Source: Streptomyces sp. CB01373
Lineage (GTDB): Bacteria > Actinomycetota > Actinomycetes > Streptomycetales > Streptomycetaceae
Assembly (NCBI RefSeq): GCF_002803075.1
Contig: NZ_NNBK01000018.1
Location: 1 to 36,326, forward strand
Reading direction: 5' to 3'
Length of the DNA stretch: 36,326 nucleotides
The notes beneath the pieces were generated by a model, which did no database searches, was not told the DNA's origin, and saw nothing but the letters and a program-made list of their open reading frames with translations. Below, in pieces: positions 1 to 8,158 of this stretch (positions are counted from its first letter, which is position 1; every line of letters starts with the position of its first letter). The translations under genes were made by a program, and so were the position numbers.

Positions 1-528
1 CGCCGGACCAAACGCCCGGATCAGGTGGGAGCCCGTACACCACTTCCCAGGACGCAACCCCTTCTGAACGGCCTCACCGCGGACGAACGGCGTGCCCTGT
101 TCGCGCACGAACGCGCCCACCTGGCGGCCCGCCACCACCGTCACCTGCTCACCGTCCACCTGGCTGCCTGCGCCAACCCCCTTCTGCGGCCGCTGCGTTC
201 CGCCGTCGTCTACACCGCCGAACGCTGGGCCGACGAGGACGCGGCCCGCGCGGTCGGCGACCGGCGCGTGGTGGCGCGGGCGGTCGGCAAGGCGGCCCTG
301 CTGTCGTCGGGCGCGCCCGCGCCCACTCTCGCCGCGGTGGCCGCCGGCGGTCCGGTGCCGCGCCGGGTCGCCGCCCTGCTGGCGCCGGCACCGGCGGGCC
401 GGCACTGGCCGCCGGTCTTCACGGCGGTCGGCGCCGCCGTGTGGGGCGCAGCCGCCGGTGCGGCGGTGTCCGCGATGTCCTCGGCGAACTCCGCGGTCAC
501 CCTGTTCCTGCACCTCCACCCGGCGTGA
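1..528 (+). CDS. M56-family (BlaR1-like) metallopeptidase, C-terminal part
   Basis: The frame is open from the first base of the window, so the 5' end probably lies upstream; a GTG at 25 is the first in-window start but would leave no N-terminal membrane region. The zinc-binding HExxH motif is seen as HERAH about 24 residues after that GTG, followed by the family-typical stretch AERWADEDAARAVGDRR, which carries the further acidic residues expected of M56 peptidases. A hydrophobic, Ala-rich segment near the C-terminus (FTAVGAAVWGAAAGAAVSAM) is probably the last membrane helix. In Streptomyces such proteins usually follow a BlaI-type repressor gene, which would lie outside the window. The residues before LLNGLTADERR do not look like a normal M56 continuation, so a frameshift or decay just upstream cannot be excluded. 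Family is fairly sure; intactness is not. Confidence 0.6.
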   Translation, partial: RRTKRPDQVGARTPLPRTQPLLNGLTADERRALFAHERAHLAARHHRHLLTVHLAACANPLLRPLRSAVVYTAERWADEDAARAVGDRRVVARAVGKAALLSSGAPAPTLAAVAAGGPVPRRVAALLAPAPAGRHWPPVFTAVGAAVWGAAAGAAVSAMSSANSAVTLFLHLHPA

Positions 529-529
529 T

Positions 530-871
530 TCACGGGAGGTCGCCCGCCAGGGCGGAGGCGATACGCAGGTGCGTCCCCGCCTCGTCCCGGCGACCCTGCC
601 GCTGAAGGGTGCGGCCGAGCATCAGCCGGGCGTAGTGCTCCACCGGGTCGCGCTCGACGATGACACGCAACTGGTCCTCGGCCCGGCGCAGTTGGGCCGA
701 GTGGTAGTAGGCACGCGCCAGCAGCAGCCGGGGCCCGGTCTGCTCGGGCACCTCCTCGACCAGCCCCTCCAGCACACGGGCCGCGGCGGCGTAGTCCCGG
801 GCGTCGAAGAACATCCGCGCCCGCTCCCAGCGCTCCGCAGGCGTTCCGTGCTCGTAGTACGTCGTGTCCAC
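530..871 (-). CDS. Small tetratricopeptide repeat (TPR) protein
   Basis: This is a 113-residue protein starting at GTG 871 (MDTTYYEHG...), chosen because GGAGG lies just upstream on the minus strand; a longer frame to 925 has no ribosome site. It contains about three TPR-like helix pairs: RMFFDARDYAAAARVLEGLV, then LLLARAYYHSAQLRRAEDQL, then ARLMLGRTLQRQGRRDEAG, with the alternating small and large residues of TPR consensus. No catalytic domain, signal peptide or membrane segment is visible, so it is probably a cytoplasmic scaffold. It is convergent with the M56 peptidase, one base apart, with an AT-rich patch containing GAATATTC upstream that may be its promoter. Small TPR proteins of this type are common in Streptomyces and have no assigned role. 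Confidence 0.8.
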   Translation of the reverse strand: MDTTYYEHGTPAERWERARMFFDARDYAAAARVLEGLVEEVPEQTGPRLLLARAYYHSAQLRRAEDQLRVIVERDPVEHYARLMLGRTLQRQGRRDEAGTHLRIASALAGDLP

Positions 872-1029
872 TGGTGACCTCCTCCGGTGCCTCGTTCCAG
901 AGCCACCGGCTGCCACAACCGGCACGGTTGGTTGAATATTCCACTTCTTGTTTCGCCGCGGCGAACGGGCTACGGGTGAGGCCGGTCCGTCCGTGTCGCC
1001 GCCTCAGCGGTGGAGTCGTAGGCGGCTCG

Positions 1030-1386
1030 GGCCCGGGCGATGGCCCCGCGGCCGCGCCGGCCATCATGGGGCTCGGCATGAGTGCCGTGATGCCGGACGA
1101 GTCCGGCATCGCCTCCGGACTGTTCAACACCAGTCAGCAGATCGGGGGCGCGATCGGCCTCACCGTGCTGAGCGTGTTCGTCAGCGCGCGTACGAAGAGC
1201 CTCACCGTCGCGGGGAAGTCCGAGGCGGAAGCCCTGGTCGGGGGTTACCAGGCGGCCTTCCTGGCCGCCGCCGGATTCGCGCTGACCGCCCTGATCGTCG
1301 ACGCCGTCCTACTCAAGGCCACGCCGTCCGCGGGCGTAGAGCAACAGAGCACGGCGCCTTCCGAACAGGACGCCTCGGTCTCCTGA
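1030..1386 (+). pseudogene. Remnant of DHA2-type MFS drug exporter (C-terminal end only)
   Basis: The frame encodes the end of an EmrB/QacA-type (DHA2, 14-TM) exporter: a segment with GIASGLFNTSQQIGGAIGLT, the well-conserved motif near TM13, followed by a last hydrophobic helix (AAFLAAAGFALTALIVDAVLL) and a hydrophilic tail ending at 1386. Full-length members have about 470-520 residues; only about 110 are left. The frame continues back to about 874, but that part does not read as transporter sequence, and no ribosome site precedes ATG 1066. The 5' boundary given is approximate. I read it as a deletion remnant, probably not functional. It sits close to other broken genes (metE frameshift, monooxygenase and TetR remnants). 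Confidence 0.7.
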
Positions 1387-1506
1387 TCACCTCGGGAACG
1401 GCCTGACCCGCAGGCGACGTGCACCGCGGCGTTCCGGGCGGCCAGGCCGTTGAAGGGGGCCACGGCAGCGGCCCGTGCCCGGGGCCCGGTGACGGCTGGG
1501 ACGCAC

Positions 1507-1538
1507 GTCCGCTCCGGCCGGGGTCGGCCGGAGCGGAC
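1507..1538 (-). terminator. Strong hairpin terminator downstream of metE
   Basis: A perfect 13-bp inverted repeat, GTCCGCTCCGGCC at 1507-1519 and GGCCGGAGCGGAC at 1526-1538, with a 6-nt loop. It lies 19 nt beyond the metE stop on the minus strand. There is no U-tract, as is usual in Streptomyces. It could also stop transcripts coming from the MFS remnant on the plus strand. Confidence 0.75.
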
Positions 1539-1557
1539 ATGACGCGCCGGGGGAGTC

Positions 1558-3871
1558 CTACGACACCTCACCGCGCACGGTGCGCGCCGCCGCGACGAGG
1601 TTCTCCAGGGAGGCCCGGGTCTCCGGCCAGCCGCGGGTCTTCAGACCGCAGTCGGGGTTGACCCACAGCCGTTCGGCGGGGATGGCCTCCAGACCGGTGC
1701 GCAGGAGGTCGGCGGTCTCCTCGGCGCTCGGGACGCGCGGGGAGTGGATGTCGTACACGCCGGGCCCGGCCTCGCGCGGGTAGCCGTGAGCGGCGAGTTC
1801 GCGGGCGACCTGCATGTGGGAGCGGGCGGCCTCCAGGCTGATGACGTCGGCGTCGAGGTCGTCGATGGCCTGCACGACGTCGCCGAACTCGGCGTAGCAC
1901 ATGTGGGTGTGGATCTGGGTGTCCGGGCGTACGCCGCCGGTGGTGAGCCGGAACGCCTCCGTGGCCCACGCCAGGTAGGCCGCGCGGTCGGCGGCGCGCA
2001 GCGGCAGGGTCTCGCGCAGGGCGGGCTCGTCCACCTGGATCACCGAAGTACCCACCGCCTCCAGGTCGTTCACCTCGTCGCGCAGGGCGAGGGCGACCTG
2101 GCGGGCGGTGTCGGCCAGCGGCTGGTCGTCGCGGACGAAGGACCAGGCGAGCATGGTGACCGGACCAGTGAGCATGCCCTTGACCGGCCGGTCGGACAGG
2201 GACTGCGCGTACGTCGTCCAGCGCACCGTCATCGGGTCCGGACGGGAGATGTCGCCGGCCAGGATCGGCGGGCGGACGTACCGGGTGCCGTAGGACTGGA
2301 CCCAGCCGTGCTGGGTGGCGAGGTATCCGGTGAGCTGCTCGGCGAAGTACTGCACCATGTCGTTGCGTTCGGCCTCGCCGTGCACCAGCACGTCGAGGCC
2401 GGTCTTCTCCTGGAAGGAGATCACCTCCCGGATCTCCGCCTTGACACGCTCCTCGTAGCCGGCGGTGCCGATCCGGCCCGCGCGCAGATCGGCGCGGGCG
2501 GCGCGCAGTTCGCCGGTCTGCGGGAAGGAGCCGATCGTGGTGGTCGGCAGCAGCGGCAGGCCGAGGTGGGCGCGCTGGGCGGCGGCCCGTTCGGCGTACG
2601 GCTGGGAGCGGCGGGCGTCCGCGTCGGTGACGGCCGCGGCACGGGCGCGGACCTGCGGATCGCGGGTGATGGGGGAGTGCGCGCGGGAGGCCAGGTCGGC
2701 ACGGTTCGCGGCGAGTTCGGCGGCGATCGCGTCCGTGCCGTGGGTCAGGCCCTTGGCGAGGGTGACGATCTCGGCGGTCTTCTGCCGGGCGAAGGCGAGC
2801 CAGCGCAGGATCTGCGGCTCGATGTCACGCTCGGCCGTCGTGTCCAGCGGCACGTGCAGCAGGGAGCAGGAGGCGGACACATCGACCCGGTCGGCGAGGC
2901 CCAGCAGGGTGCCGAGCGTGGCCAGGGACGCCGACAGGTCGTCGACCCAGATGTTGCGGCCGTTGACGACCCCGGCGACCAGCCGCTTGCCGGGCAGTCC
3001 GCCGGCGGCGGCGAGGGCGTCCAGGTTGGCCGCCGCCGCCTCGGTGAAGTCCAGCGCGAGCCCGTCCACCGGGGCCTTGGCCAGCAGCGGCAGCGCGTCG
3101 CCCAGACGGTCGAAGTAGGAGGCGACCAGCAGCTTGGGCCGGTCGGTGAGCGCGCCGAGGTCGCGGTAGGCGCGCCCGGCGGCGTTCAGTTCCGCCGGGG
3201 TGCGGTCCTGGACGAGTGCCGGCTCGTCCAGTTGCACCCATGCGGCGCCCGCGGCGCGCAGGTCGGCGAGGACCTCCGCGTACACGGGCAGCAGCCGGTC
3301 CAGCAGGGTGAGCGGGTCGAAGTCGGCGGCCACGCCGGGGGCGGGCTTGGCCAGCAGCAGGTAGGTGACGGGGCCGACCAGAACGGGCCGGGCCGTCAGG
3401 CCCAGGCCGAGGGCCTCCTCCAGTTCGGCGACCTGCTTGGCGGAGTCGGCCGTGAACACCGTGTCGGGACCCAACTCGGGGACCAGATAGTGGTAGTTGG
3501 TGTCGAACCACTTGGTCATCTCCAGCGGCGCGACGTCCTGGGTGCCGCGCGCCATCGCGAAGTAGCCGTCCAGGGGGTCCGGCGGCGACGGCGTCCCGGT
3601 GGCGGGCCGGGACAGCGCCCACCATCACGGTGGTGTCCAGCACGTGGTCGTAGTACGAGAAGTCCCCGGTGGGGATCTCGTCGACGCCGGCCCCGGCCAG
3701 TGCCCGCCAGTTGGCGCGGCGCAGTTCGGCGGCCGTGGCGCGCAGGGTGTCGGCGGTGACGCGGCCCTTCCAGTAGCCCTCGACGGCCTTCTTGAGTTCC
3801 CGGCCCCGGCCCTGGCGGGGGTAGCCGTACACGGTGGCCCGGGCTGCCGCGGCTGCGGACTTGGTGGTCAC
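1558..3871 (-). pseudogene. metE: Cobalamin-independent methionine synthase, split by a single-base frameshift
   Basis: MetE transfers the methyl group of 5-methyltetrahydropteroyltri-L-glutamate to homocysteine, the last step of methionine synthesis, without B12. The start is GTG 3871 (MTTKSAAAAARATVYGYPRQ), with AAGGAG 6 nt upstream. The N-terminal reading frame runs to about 3580 (TVMVGAVPARHRDAVAA); the remainder (DPLDGYFAMARGTQDV onward) is in another frame down to TAG 1558. Removing one C of the CC at 3579-3580 (plus strand) restores a 770-residue protein, the usual MetE length, with the joined sequence fitting family spacing exactly. The C-terminal catalytic part looks intact, including the zinc-site HTHMCYAEF and downstream NPDCGLKTRGW. 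A restart at ATG 3555 would lose about 106 residues of the N-terminal barrel. A sequencing error is as likely as a true mutation. A cobalamin riboswitch lies upstream. Confidence 0.9.
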
Positions 3872-4039
3872 GGAGATCTCCTTCGCGAGACGATTCCCTG
3901 AGATCCCGGCGACGGGACGGGGGCGCGAAGGGTGACGGGACCGGACGGCACCGGCCCGCGGCCGTCCGTTCGGTGTGTTCGCCGACCCGCCCTCGAGGTC
4001 ACCGGGATGTCCGCGCGCGAGTGGTTCGCACACGGGCAG

Positions 4040-4248
4040 TTGGCAGGTCTTCGGACTCGCGGGCACGTCTTCGTCGTACGAGACACCTACTGGCCGTCGC
4101 TTCCCAGGCCCTTCCCGGGCCCAGTGCGTATGACGGCGGTCGTTCCCGCTCACCGCTGCGGGGCAGTCCCGGATTCCCACCGGGTTCCCTCTTGCGACGC
4201 ATCCCGCCTGGCGGACGGGGCGAACCAGCTGCACGGGCCAGCCTACGG
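4040..4248 (-). ncRNA. Cobalamin (B12) riboswitch controlling metE
   Basis: Read on the minus strand, the conserved core is present in order. The reverse complement of 4151-4190 contains GGGAA-CCC-GGTG-GG-AATCC-GGGA-CTG-CCCCGCAGCGGTG, the central cobalamin aptamer block. The reverse complement of 4081-4101 contains GGCCAGTAGGTG. The reverse complement of 4042-4058 is GAGTCCGAAGACCTGCC, which matches the B12-box consensus except at one position. The 5' boundary is approximate. About 170 nt separate the B12 box from the metE GTG at 3871 and must contain the expression platform. The established logic is that B12 binding shuts off metE so that the B12-dependent MetH takes over. Confidence 0.93.
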
Positions 4249-4264
4249 GGCCCTTCCGGCTCGC

Positions 4265-4297
4265 GGCGGATCATGTCCATCATTCGGATGGTCCGCC
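4265..4297 (-). terminator. Nested inverted repeat, possible terminator or operator
   Basis: Outer arms GGCGGA (4265-4270) and TCCGCC (4292-4297) enclose inner arms CCATC and GATGG. It lies 25 nt beyond the stop of the monooxygenase remnant on the minus strand and just upstream of the metE riboswitch. It may be the old terminator of the monooxygenase gene or an operator in the metE promoter region. The sequence alone does not decide. Confidence 0.35.
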
Positions 4298-4321
4298 GGG
4301 ACATGTGTCCGGTTCCGCTCG

Positions 4322-4497
4322 CTACGGGATCCGGTGCGCGTCCTCGGCTCCCACCCGCCCCGCGTACTCCGCCAGCCCGTCCGCGGTCTCGCCCGCCCAG
4401 CCCACGTGGCCGTCCGGGCGGATCAGGAACACCCCCGCGCCGTACGCCACGGGTGCCGTGTCCGTGCCCGTCGTCAGCAGGGTCCAGTGCGGCCCCC
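4322..4497 (-). pseudogene. C-terminal remnant of FAD-dependent aromatic monooxygenase
   Basis: Read on the minus strand, about 57 codons end at TAG 4322: GPHWTLLTTG, then VAYGAGVFLIRPDGHVGWAG and ETADGLAEYAGRVG. The VFLIRPDGHVGW block is typical of the C-terminal end of PheA/TfdB/MhpA-type FAD monooxygenases, which have about 500 residues. No start codon or ribosome site exists for this piece, and no FAD-binding GxGxxG region is nearby. Homology stops near 4497, exactly where a TetR-like remnant begins on the other strand, so the two 3' ends seem joined by deletion of both 5' parts. Confidence 0.65.
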
Positions 4498-4583
4498 GGA
4501 TCTTCGCGGACTACGAGCAGCACTTCACGGAGGGGCTCGAACTCGTGATCGACGGCATCGCGGCGCGATACGGGATCGACTGA
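4494..4583 (+). pseudogene. C-terminal remnant of TetR/AcrR-type regulator
   Basis: The last 29 codons before TGA 4583 read PRIFADYEQHFTEGLELVID followed by GIAARYGID, which resembles the final helix of TetR/AcrR-family regulators (a phenylalanine-rich ligand-domain tail of the form FxxGLxLxLDGLxAR). The frame is open back to ATG 4305, but that upstream part is antisense to the monooxygenase remnant and is not TetR sequence. The N-terminal helix-turn-helix is absent. The call rests on a short match, so the family assignment is moderate. Confidence 0.5.
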
Positions 4584-4710
4584 GGACGGTCCGGCGGGCG
4601 GTGAGCCGCCCGCGGCGGACCTGCCGACCCGGCCGGGGCGCGAGACCATGGTGGCGTAGGCAGCGGTCTCGGCCGGGAGCGCGGGGGCGAGTCGAGAGGA
4701 GGCGTCGACG

Positions 4711-6768
4711 GTGGAGTCTGCCGAAGCCTTCATGGGAAACGCCGGAATCGAGCCCGCGGCCCCGTCCGGCGGCCTGCTGGACTCGCTGAGCGTCTCGGCG
4801 GTGGTGCTCGACGCGCAGGGGCGCGTGGTCTTCTGGAGTCCCCAGGCCCAGCAGGTCTTCGGCTACAGCGCCGGGGAGGCCGTGGGCCGGTACGCGGCCC
4901 GGCTGATGGTCGACGAACGGCACCGGGACCTCGTCGTCGCGCTGTTCGCTCAGGTGATGACGGAGGGCACGGGGTGGGCCGGAGCCTTCCCCGTCCGCCA
5001 CAAGGACGGCAGCTCCCGCCTGGTGGAGTTCCGCAACATGCGGCTGGAGGGCGCGCACGGGGACTACTACGCGCTCGGCATCGCCGCCGACCGCGCCGTC
5101 CTGCGGACCATGGAACGCGACCTCGCGCTCTCCGCCCGGCTGGTCTCGCAGTCCCCGATCGGGCTGGGCATCGTGGACACCGACCTGCGGTATCTGGTGG
5201 TCAACCCCACGCTGGAGCGCTTCAACGGCCGGTCAGCCGAGCAGCATGTCGGGCGGACCGTCCGCGAGGTGCTGGGCTTCATGGACGCCGTCTGGGTCGA
5301 GACCGCGATGCGCCGCGTACTGGACAGCGGCGACCCGCTGCTGAACCAGCTCATCCTCGCCCCCACCCCCTGCGACCCCGGTCGCGAGCACGCGTGGTCG
5401 GTCTCGTACTACCGCCTGGAGGACGGGGCCGGGCGGGCGCTCGGGGTCGCGACCGAACTCATCGACGTCACCGCGCAGCACCGCGCCTCCGCCGAGGCCG
5501 CCGCCGCGCGGCAGCGCCTCGCTCTGATAGCCGACGCCTCGGCGCGCATCGGGACGACCCTCGATCCGGCCACCACCGCCGACGAGCTCGCCCGCGTCTG
5601 CGTGCCGGACGTCGCGGACCTCGCCGCGGTCGACCTCCTGGACGCGGCGCTCCAGGGCGGCGACCCCGGCTGGAGACCGGGCAGCCCGATGGCCATGCGC
5701 ACCCTGGCGGTCGTCGCCCACCCGGCCCCGGGCGTCTCCCTCCCCGTCGGGTACGTCGCCCGGTTCGCGCCGCACCACATGGTCGCCCGGTGCGTCACCA
5801 CCGGCGGACCGGTCCTCGCCGCCCATGTCACCGCCCGTGACATCGCCCGCCTCGCCCCGGCCCACGCCGCCCACGCCCTCGCGGAGGTCAAGGCCCATTC
5901 CTGCCTGGTCGTCCCGCTCGTCGCCCACGGCCGCGTCCTGGGCGCCCTGGCGCTGGCCCGCAGCGGCAATCCCGTGCCGTTCGGCGACGACGACGCCACC
6001 CTGGCCCTCGAACTGGCCTCCCGCGCGGCCGTCAGCATCGACCACGCCCGCTGGTACCAGAACCAGCGGACGGCCGCCGAGGACTTCCAGCGCAGCCTCC
6101 TGCCCAGGGAACCGTCGCGGCGGCCGGGCCTGGACATCGCCTGCCGCTACCAGCCCGCCTCCACCATCTGCGGGATCGGCGGCGACTGGTACGACGCGAT
6201 CGCGCTGTCCGACGACAGGACCGCCCTGGTCATCGGCGACGTGATGGGCAGCGGCAGCGGCGCCGCCGCCACCATGGGCCAGCTCCGTACGGCGACCCGC
6301 ACCCTGGCCGCGCTCGACCTGGACCCCGCCGCGGTCCTGTCGCACCTCGACCGCATCACGGGCGAGCTGGAGCAGCGGTTCGCCACCTGCACGTACGCCG
6401 TGTACGACCCGCGCCGCGCCTGCTGCCACGTCGCCATGGCCGGACATCTGCCGCCGGTCCTCATCCCCGCCTCGGGTGCTCCGCGGCTGCTCGACCTCCC
6501 GACCGGGGCGCCCCTCGGCGTGGGAAGCGTCCCCTTCGAGACCACCCGCCTCCGGATCGGGCCCGGGGACGGGCTGCTGCTCTACACCGACGGGCTCGTC
6601 GAGACCCGCAGCGACTCGCTCGACGCGCAACTGGCCACGCTGCTGAGCCTCCTGACACGGCCACCGGGTCCGCTGGAAGAGACCTGCGACCATCTGCTGG
6701 ACGCCCTGCGCAGCCCCGCGGAACCCGACGACGTGGCCCTGCTCCTCACCCGCGCCGGCCGGAGCTAA
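4711..6768 (+). CDS. PAS-PAS-GAF-SpoIIE (PP2C) signalling phosphatase
   Basis: This 685-residue protein starts at GTG 4711, 8 nt after AGGAGG. Order of domains: PAS at about 20-130 (VSAVVLDAQGRVVFWSPQAQ, VFGYSAGEAVGR), a second PAS at about 140-255 (GLGIVDTDLRYLVVNPTLERFNG), GAF at about 265-440, and a SpoIIE-type PP2C domain at about 455-685. The metal-binding acidic residues of the phosphatase are visible: D492 in GGDWYD, D627 in YTDGLVE and D674 in PDDVALLL. No HATPase kinase domain and no membrane segment is present. Family members dephosphorylate serine on anti-anti-sigma factors (STAS proteins) and so control alternative sigma factors; no STAS gene is in the window, so the partner is unknown. 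Its stop overlaps that of the convergent esterase within the four bases CTAA. Confidence 0.93.
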   Translation: MESAEAFMGNAGIEPAAPSGGLLDSLSVSAVVLDAQGRVVFWSPQAQQVFGYSAGEAVGRYAARLMVDERHRDLVVALFAQVMTEGTGWAGAFPVRHKDGSSRLVEFRNMRLEGAHGDYYALGIAADRAVLRTMERDLALSARLVSQSPIGLGIVDTDLRYLVVNPTLERFNGRSAEQHVGRTVREVLGFMDAVWVETAMRRVLDSGDPLLNQLILAPTPCDPGREHAWSVSYYRLEDGAGRALGVATELIDVTAQHRASAEAAAARQRLALIADASARIGTTLDPATTADELARVCVPDVADLAAVDLLDAALQGGDPGWRPGSPMAMRTLAVVAHPAPGVSLPVGYVARFAPHHMVARCVTTGGPVLAAHVTARDIARLAPAHAAHALAEVKAHSCLVVPLVAHGRVLGALALARSGNPVPFGDDDATLALELASRAAVSIDHARWYQNQRTAAEDFQRSLLPREPSRRPGLDIACRYQPASTICGIGGDWYDAIALSDDRTALVIGDVMGSGSGAAATMGQLRTATRTLAALDLDPAAVLSHLDRITGELEQRFATCTYAVYDPRRACCHVAMAGHLPPVLIPASGAPRLLDLPTGAPLGVGSVPFETTRLRIGPGDGLLLYTDGLVETRSDSLDAQLATLLSLLTRPPGPLEETCDHLLDALRSPAEPDDVALLLTRAGRS

Positions 6769-7748
6769 CCGGTGGCGGACGCGTCGTCCTCCGTGCCGAG
6801 CGCGCCCCGCAGGAACCGCACGGCCTGGTCGATGGCCGCCCGGGCGGCCTTGGAGTGGCTGAGCGAGTTGAGCATCATGAAGTCGTGCACCGTGCCGTCG
6901 TAGCGCACCGTGGTCACCGGGACGCCGGCGGCGCGGAGCTTGGCGGCGTACGCCTCGCCCTCGTCGCGCAGCACGTCGGCCTCGTCGACGAGCAGCAGGG
7001 CGGGCGGCAGTCCGGCGAGCTGCTCGCCGGTGGCCCGGTTGGGGGACGCGGTGATCTCCTCGCGCTGGTGCGGGTCCGTCGTGTAGGCGTCCCAGAACCA
7101 CTCCATCAACTTGCGGCTGAGGTAGTAGCCGCTGGCGAACTGGTCGTAGGAGTCGGTGTCCATCGCCGCGTCCGTGACCGGGTAGTACATCGACTGGTGC
7201 ACGAACCTGACGTCACCGCGCTCCTTGGCCATCAGGGCGAGCGCCGCGGTCATGTTCCCGCCGACCGACTCGCCGGCCACCGCCAGCCGTCGGGCGTCCA
7301 GGCCCTTCGACTCTCCCTCCCGCGTGATCCACTGCGCGGTCGCGTAGCCCTGCTCGATGGCCACGGGATAGCGCGCCTCCGGCGAGGGCGTGTACTCGAC
7401 GAAGGCCACGGTGGTACGGGCGCCGACCGCCAGCTCGCGCACCAGCCGGTCGTGGGTGCCCGCGTTGCCCAGCACCCAGCCGCCGCCGTGCATGTACACC
7501 ACGACGGGCAGCGTTCCGGTGACGCCCCGCGGCCTGACGAGGCGGACCCGTACGTCGCCCACGGAGGCCGGTACGGTGATCCACTCCTCGTCGACCGGCA
7601 GTTTGTCGACCGGCGCGGCCTGAAGGTCGTCGAGGACCTTGCGTGCTTCGGCGGGCTCCATCTCGTACAGGAAGGGGTGCTTCGAGGTCGCGTCGGCGAG
7701 TTCCTGCGCCGGACGCTCCAGGACGATCGTGCTGGACTGAGCGGCCAT
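6765..7748 (-). CDS. Alpha/beta hydrolase, hormone-sensitive-lipase-type esterase
   Basis: The protein has 327 residues and starts at ATG 7748, 7 nt after AAGGAG. It carries the HSL (abhydrolase-3, family IV) hallmarks: oxyanion motif HGGGW beginning at H87, nucleophile S161 in GESVGGN (GxSxG), D258 in ADVLRDEG and H288 in GTVHDFM, which together form a complete catalytic triad. There is no signal peptide, so it is cytoplasmic. The family hydrolyses short-chain carboxyl esters; the substrate cannot be told from sequence. It is transcribed alone, convergent with the SpoIIE-type phosphatase and divergent from the FAD-binding protein gene across about 410 bp. Confidence 0.92.
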   Translation of the reverse strand: MAAQSSTIVLERPAQELADATSKHPFLYEMEPAEARKVLDDLQAAPVDKLPVDEEWITVPASVGDVRVRLVRPRGVTGTLPVVVYMHGGGWVLGNAGTHDRLVRELAVGARTTVAFVEYTPSPEARYPVAIEQGYATAQWITREGESKGLDARRLAVAGESVGGNMTAALALMAKERGDVRFVHQSMYYPVTDAAMDTDSYDQFASGYYLSRKLMEWFWDAYTTDPHQREEITASPNRATGEQLAGLPPALLLVDEADVLRDEGEAYAAKLRAAGVPVTTVRYDGTVHDFMMLNSLSHSKAARAAIDQAVRFLRGALGTEDDASATG

Positions 7749-8158
7749 GGCGATGCTCCTTGGCGATGCTGAGAAGCGCATGCTGAGACGCGCGTGGCGA
7801 GACGCGCAGGGTGCCCGGCCGACGAGCGCCGGTGCCACTGAACGCCCGGGCCCCGGGAAATGAGTCCTTGTCCAAGGTTCGAGGCCTTCGTCCAGGCCCT
7901 GCGAGCCGATGTGCCCATCGTATGCGCACATCCCGCGGCCATCGACTCGCGGCGAACGGGCGACGGCGGCAGACCGGTTCGGAGCGGGTGGGTATGCGGC
8001 GGGGATATGCGCCGGGGCGCTGCCGCCGGCGCGCCGTGTGCTCGTGTGAGCCCTGTGCGCGCCCCCGGCCGGCAGGGAAGACTGCCTGCCGGCGGGCAGG
8101 GGACCGCGGCACTGCCCACCGCCTTCGTCCGGCGTCCCAGGAAGGCAGGTCGGTCGCT
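7749..8158. other. Divergent intergenic region with one inverted repeat
   Basis: No coding sequence is supported here. It must hold the promoters of the esterase (leftward) and of the FAD-binding protein (rightward). An inverted repeat, CCGGCAGG at 8069-8076 and CCTGCCGG at 8085-8092 with an 8-nt loop, lies 67 nt before the rightward GTG and could be an operator or attenuator. No convincing -35/-10 pair was found. Confidence 0.5.

Noticed and set aside
1744..3759. 671-codon plus-strand frame opposite metE
   Set aside because: It is antisense to recognisable MetE sequence, has Gly/Val/Gln-rich low-complexity translation and no ribosome site.
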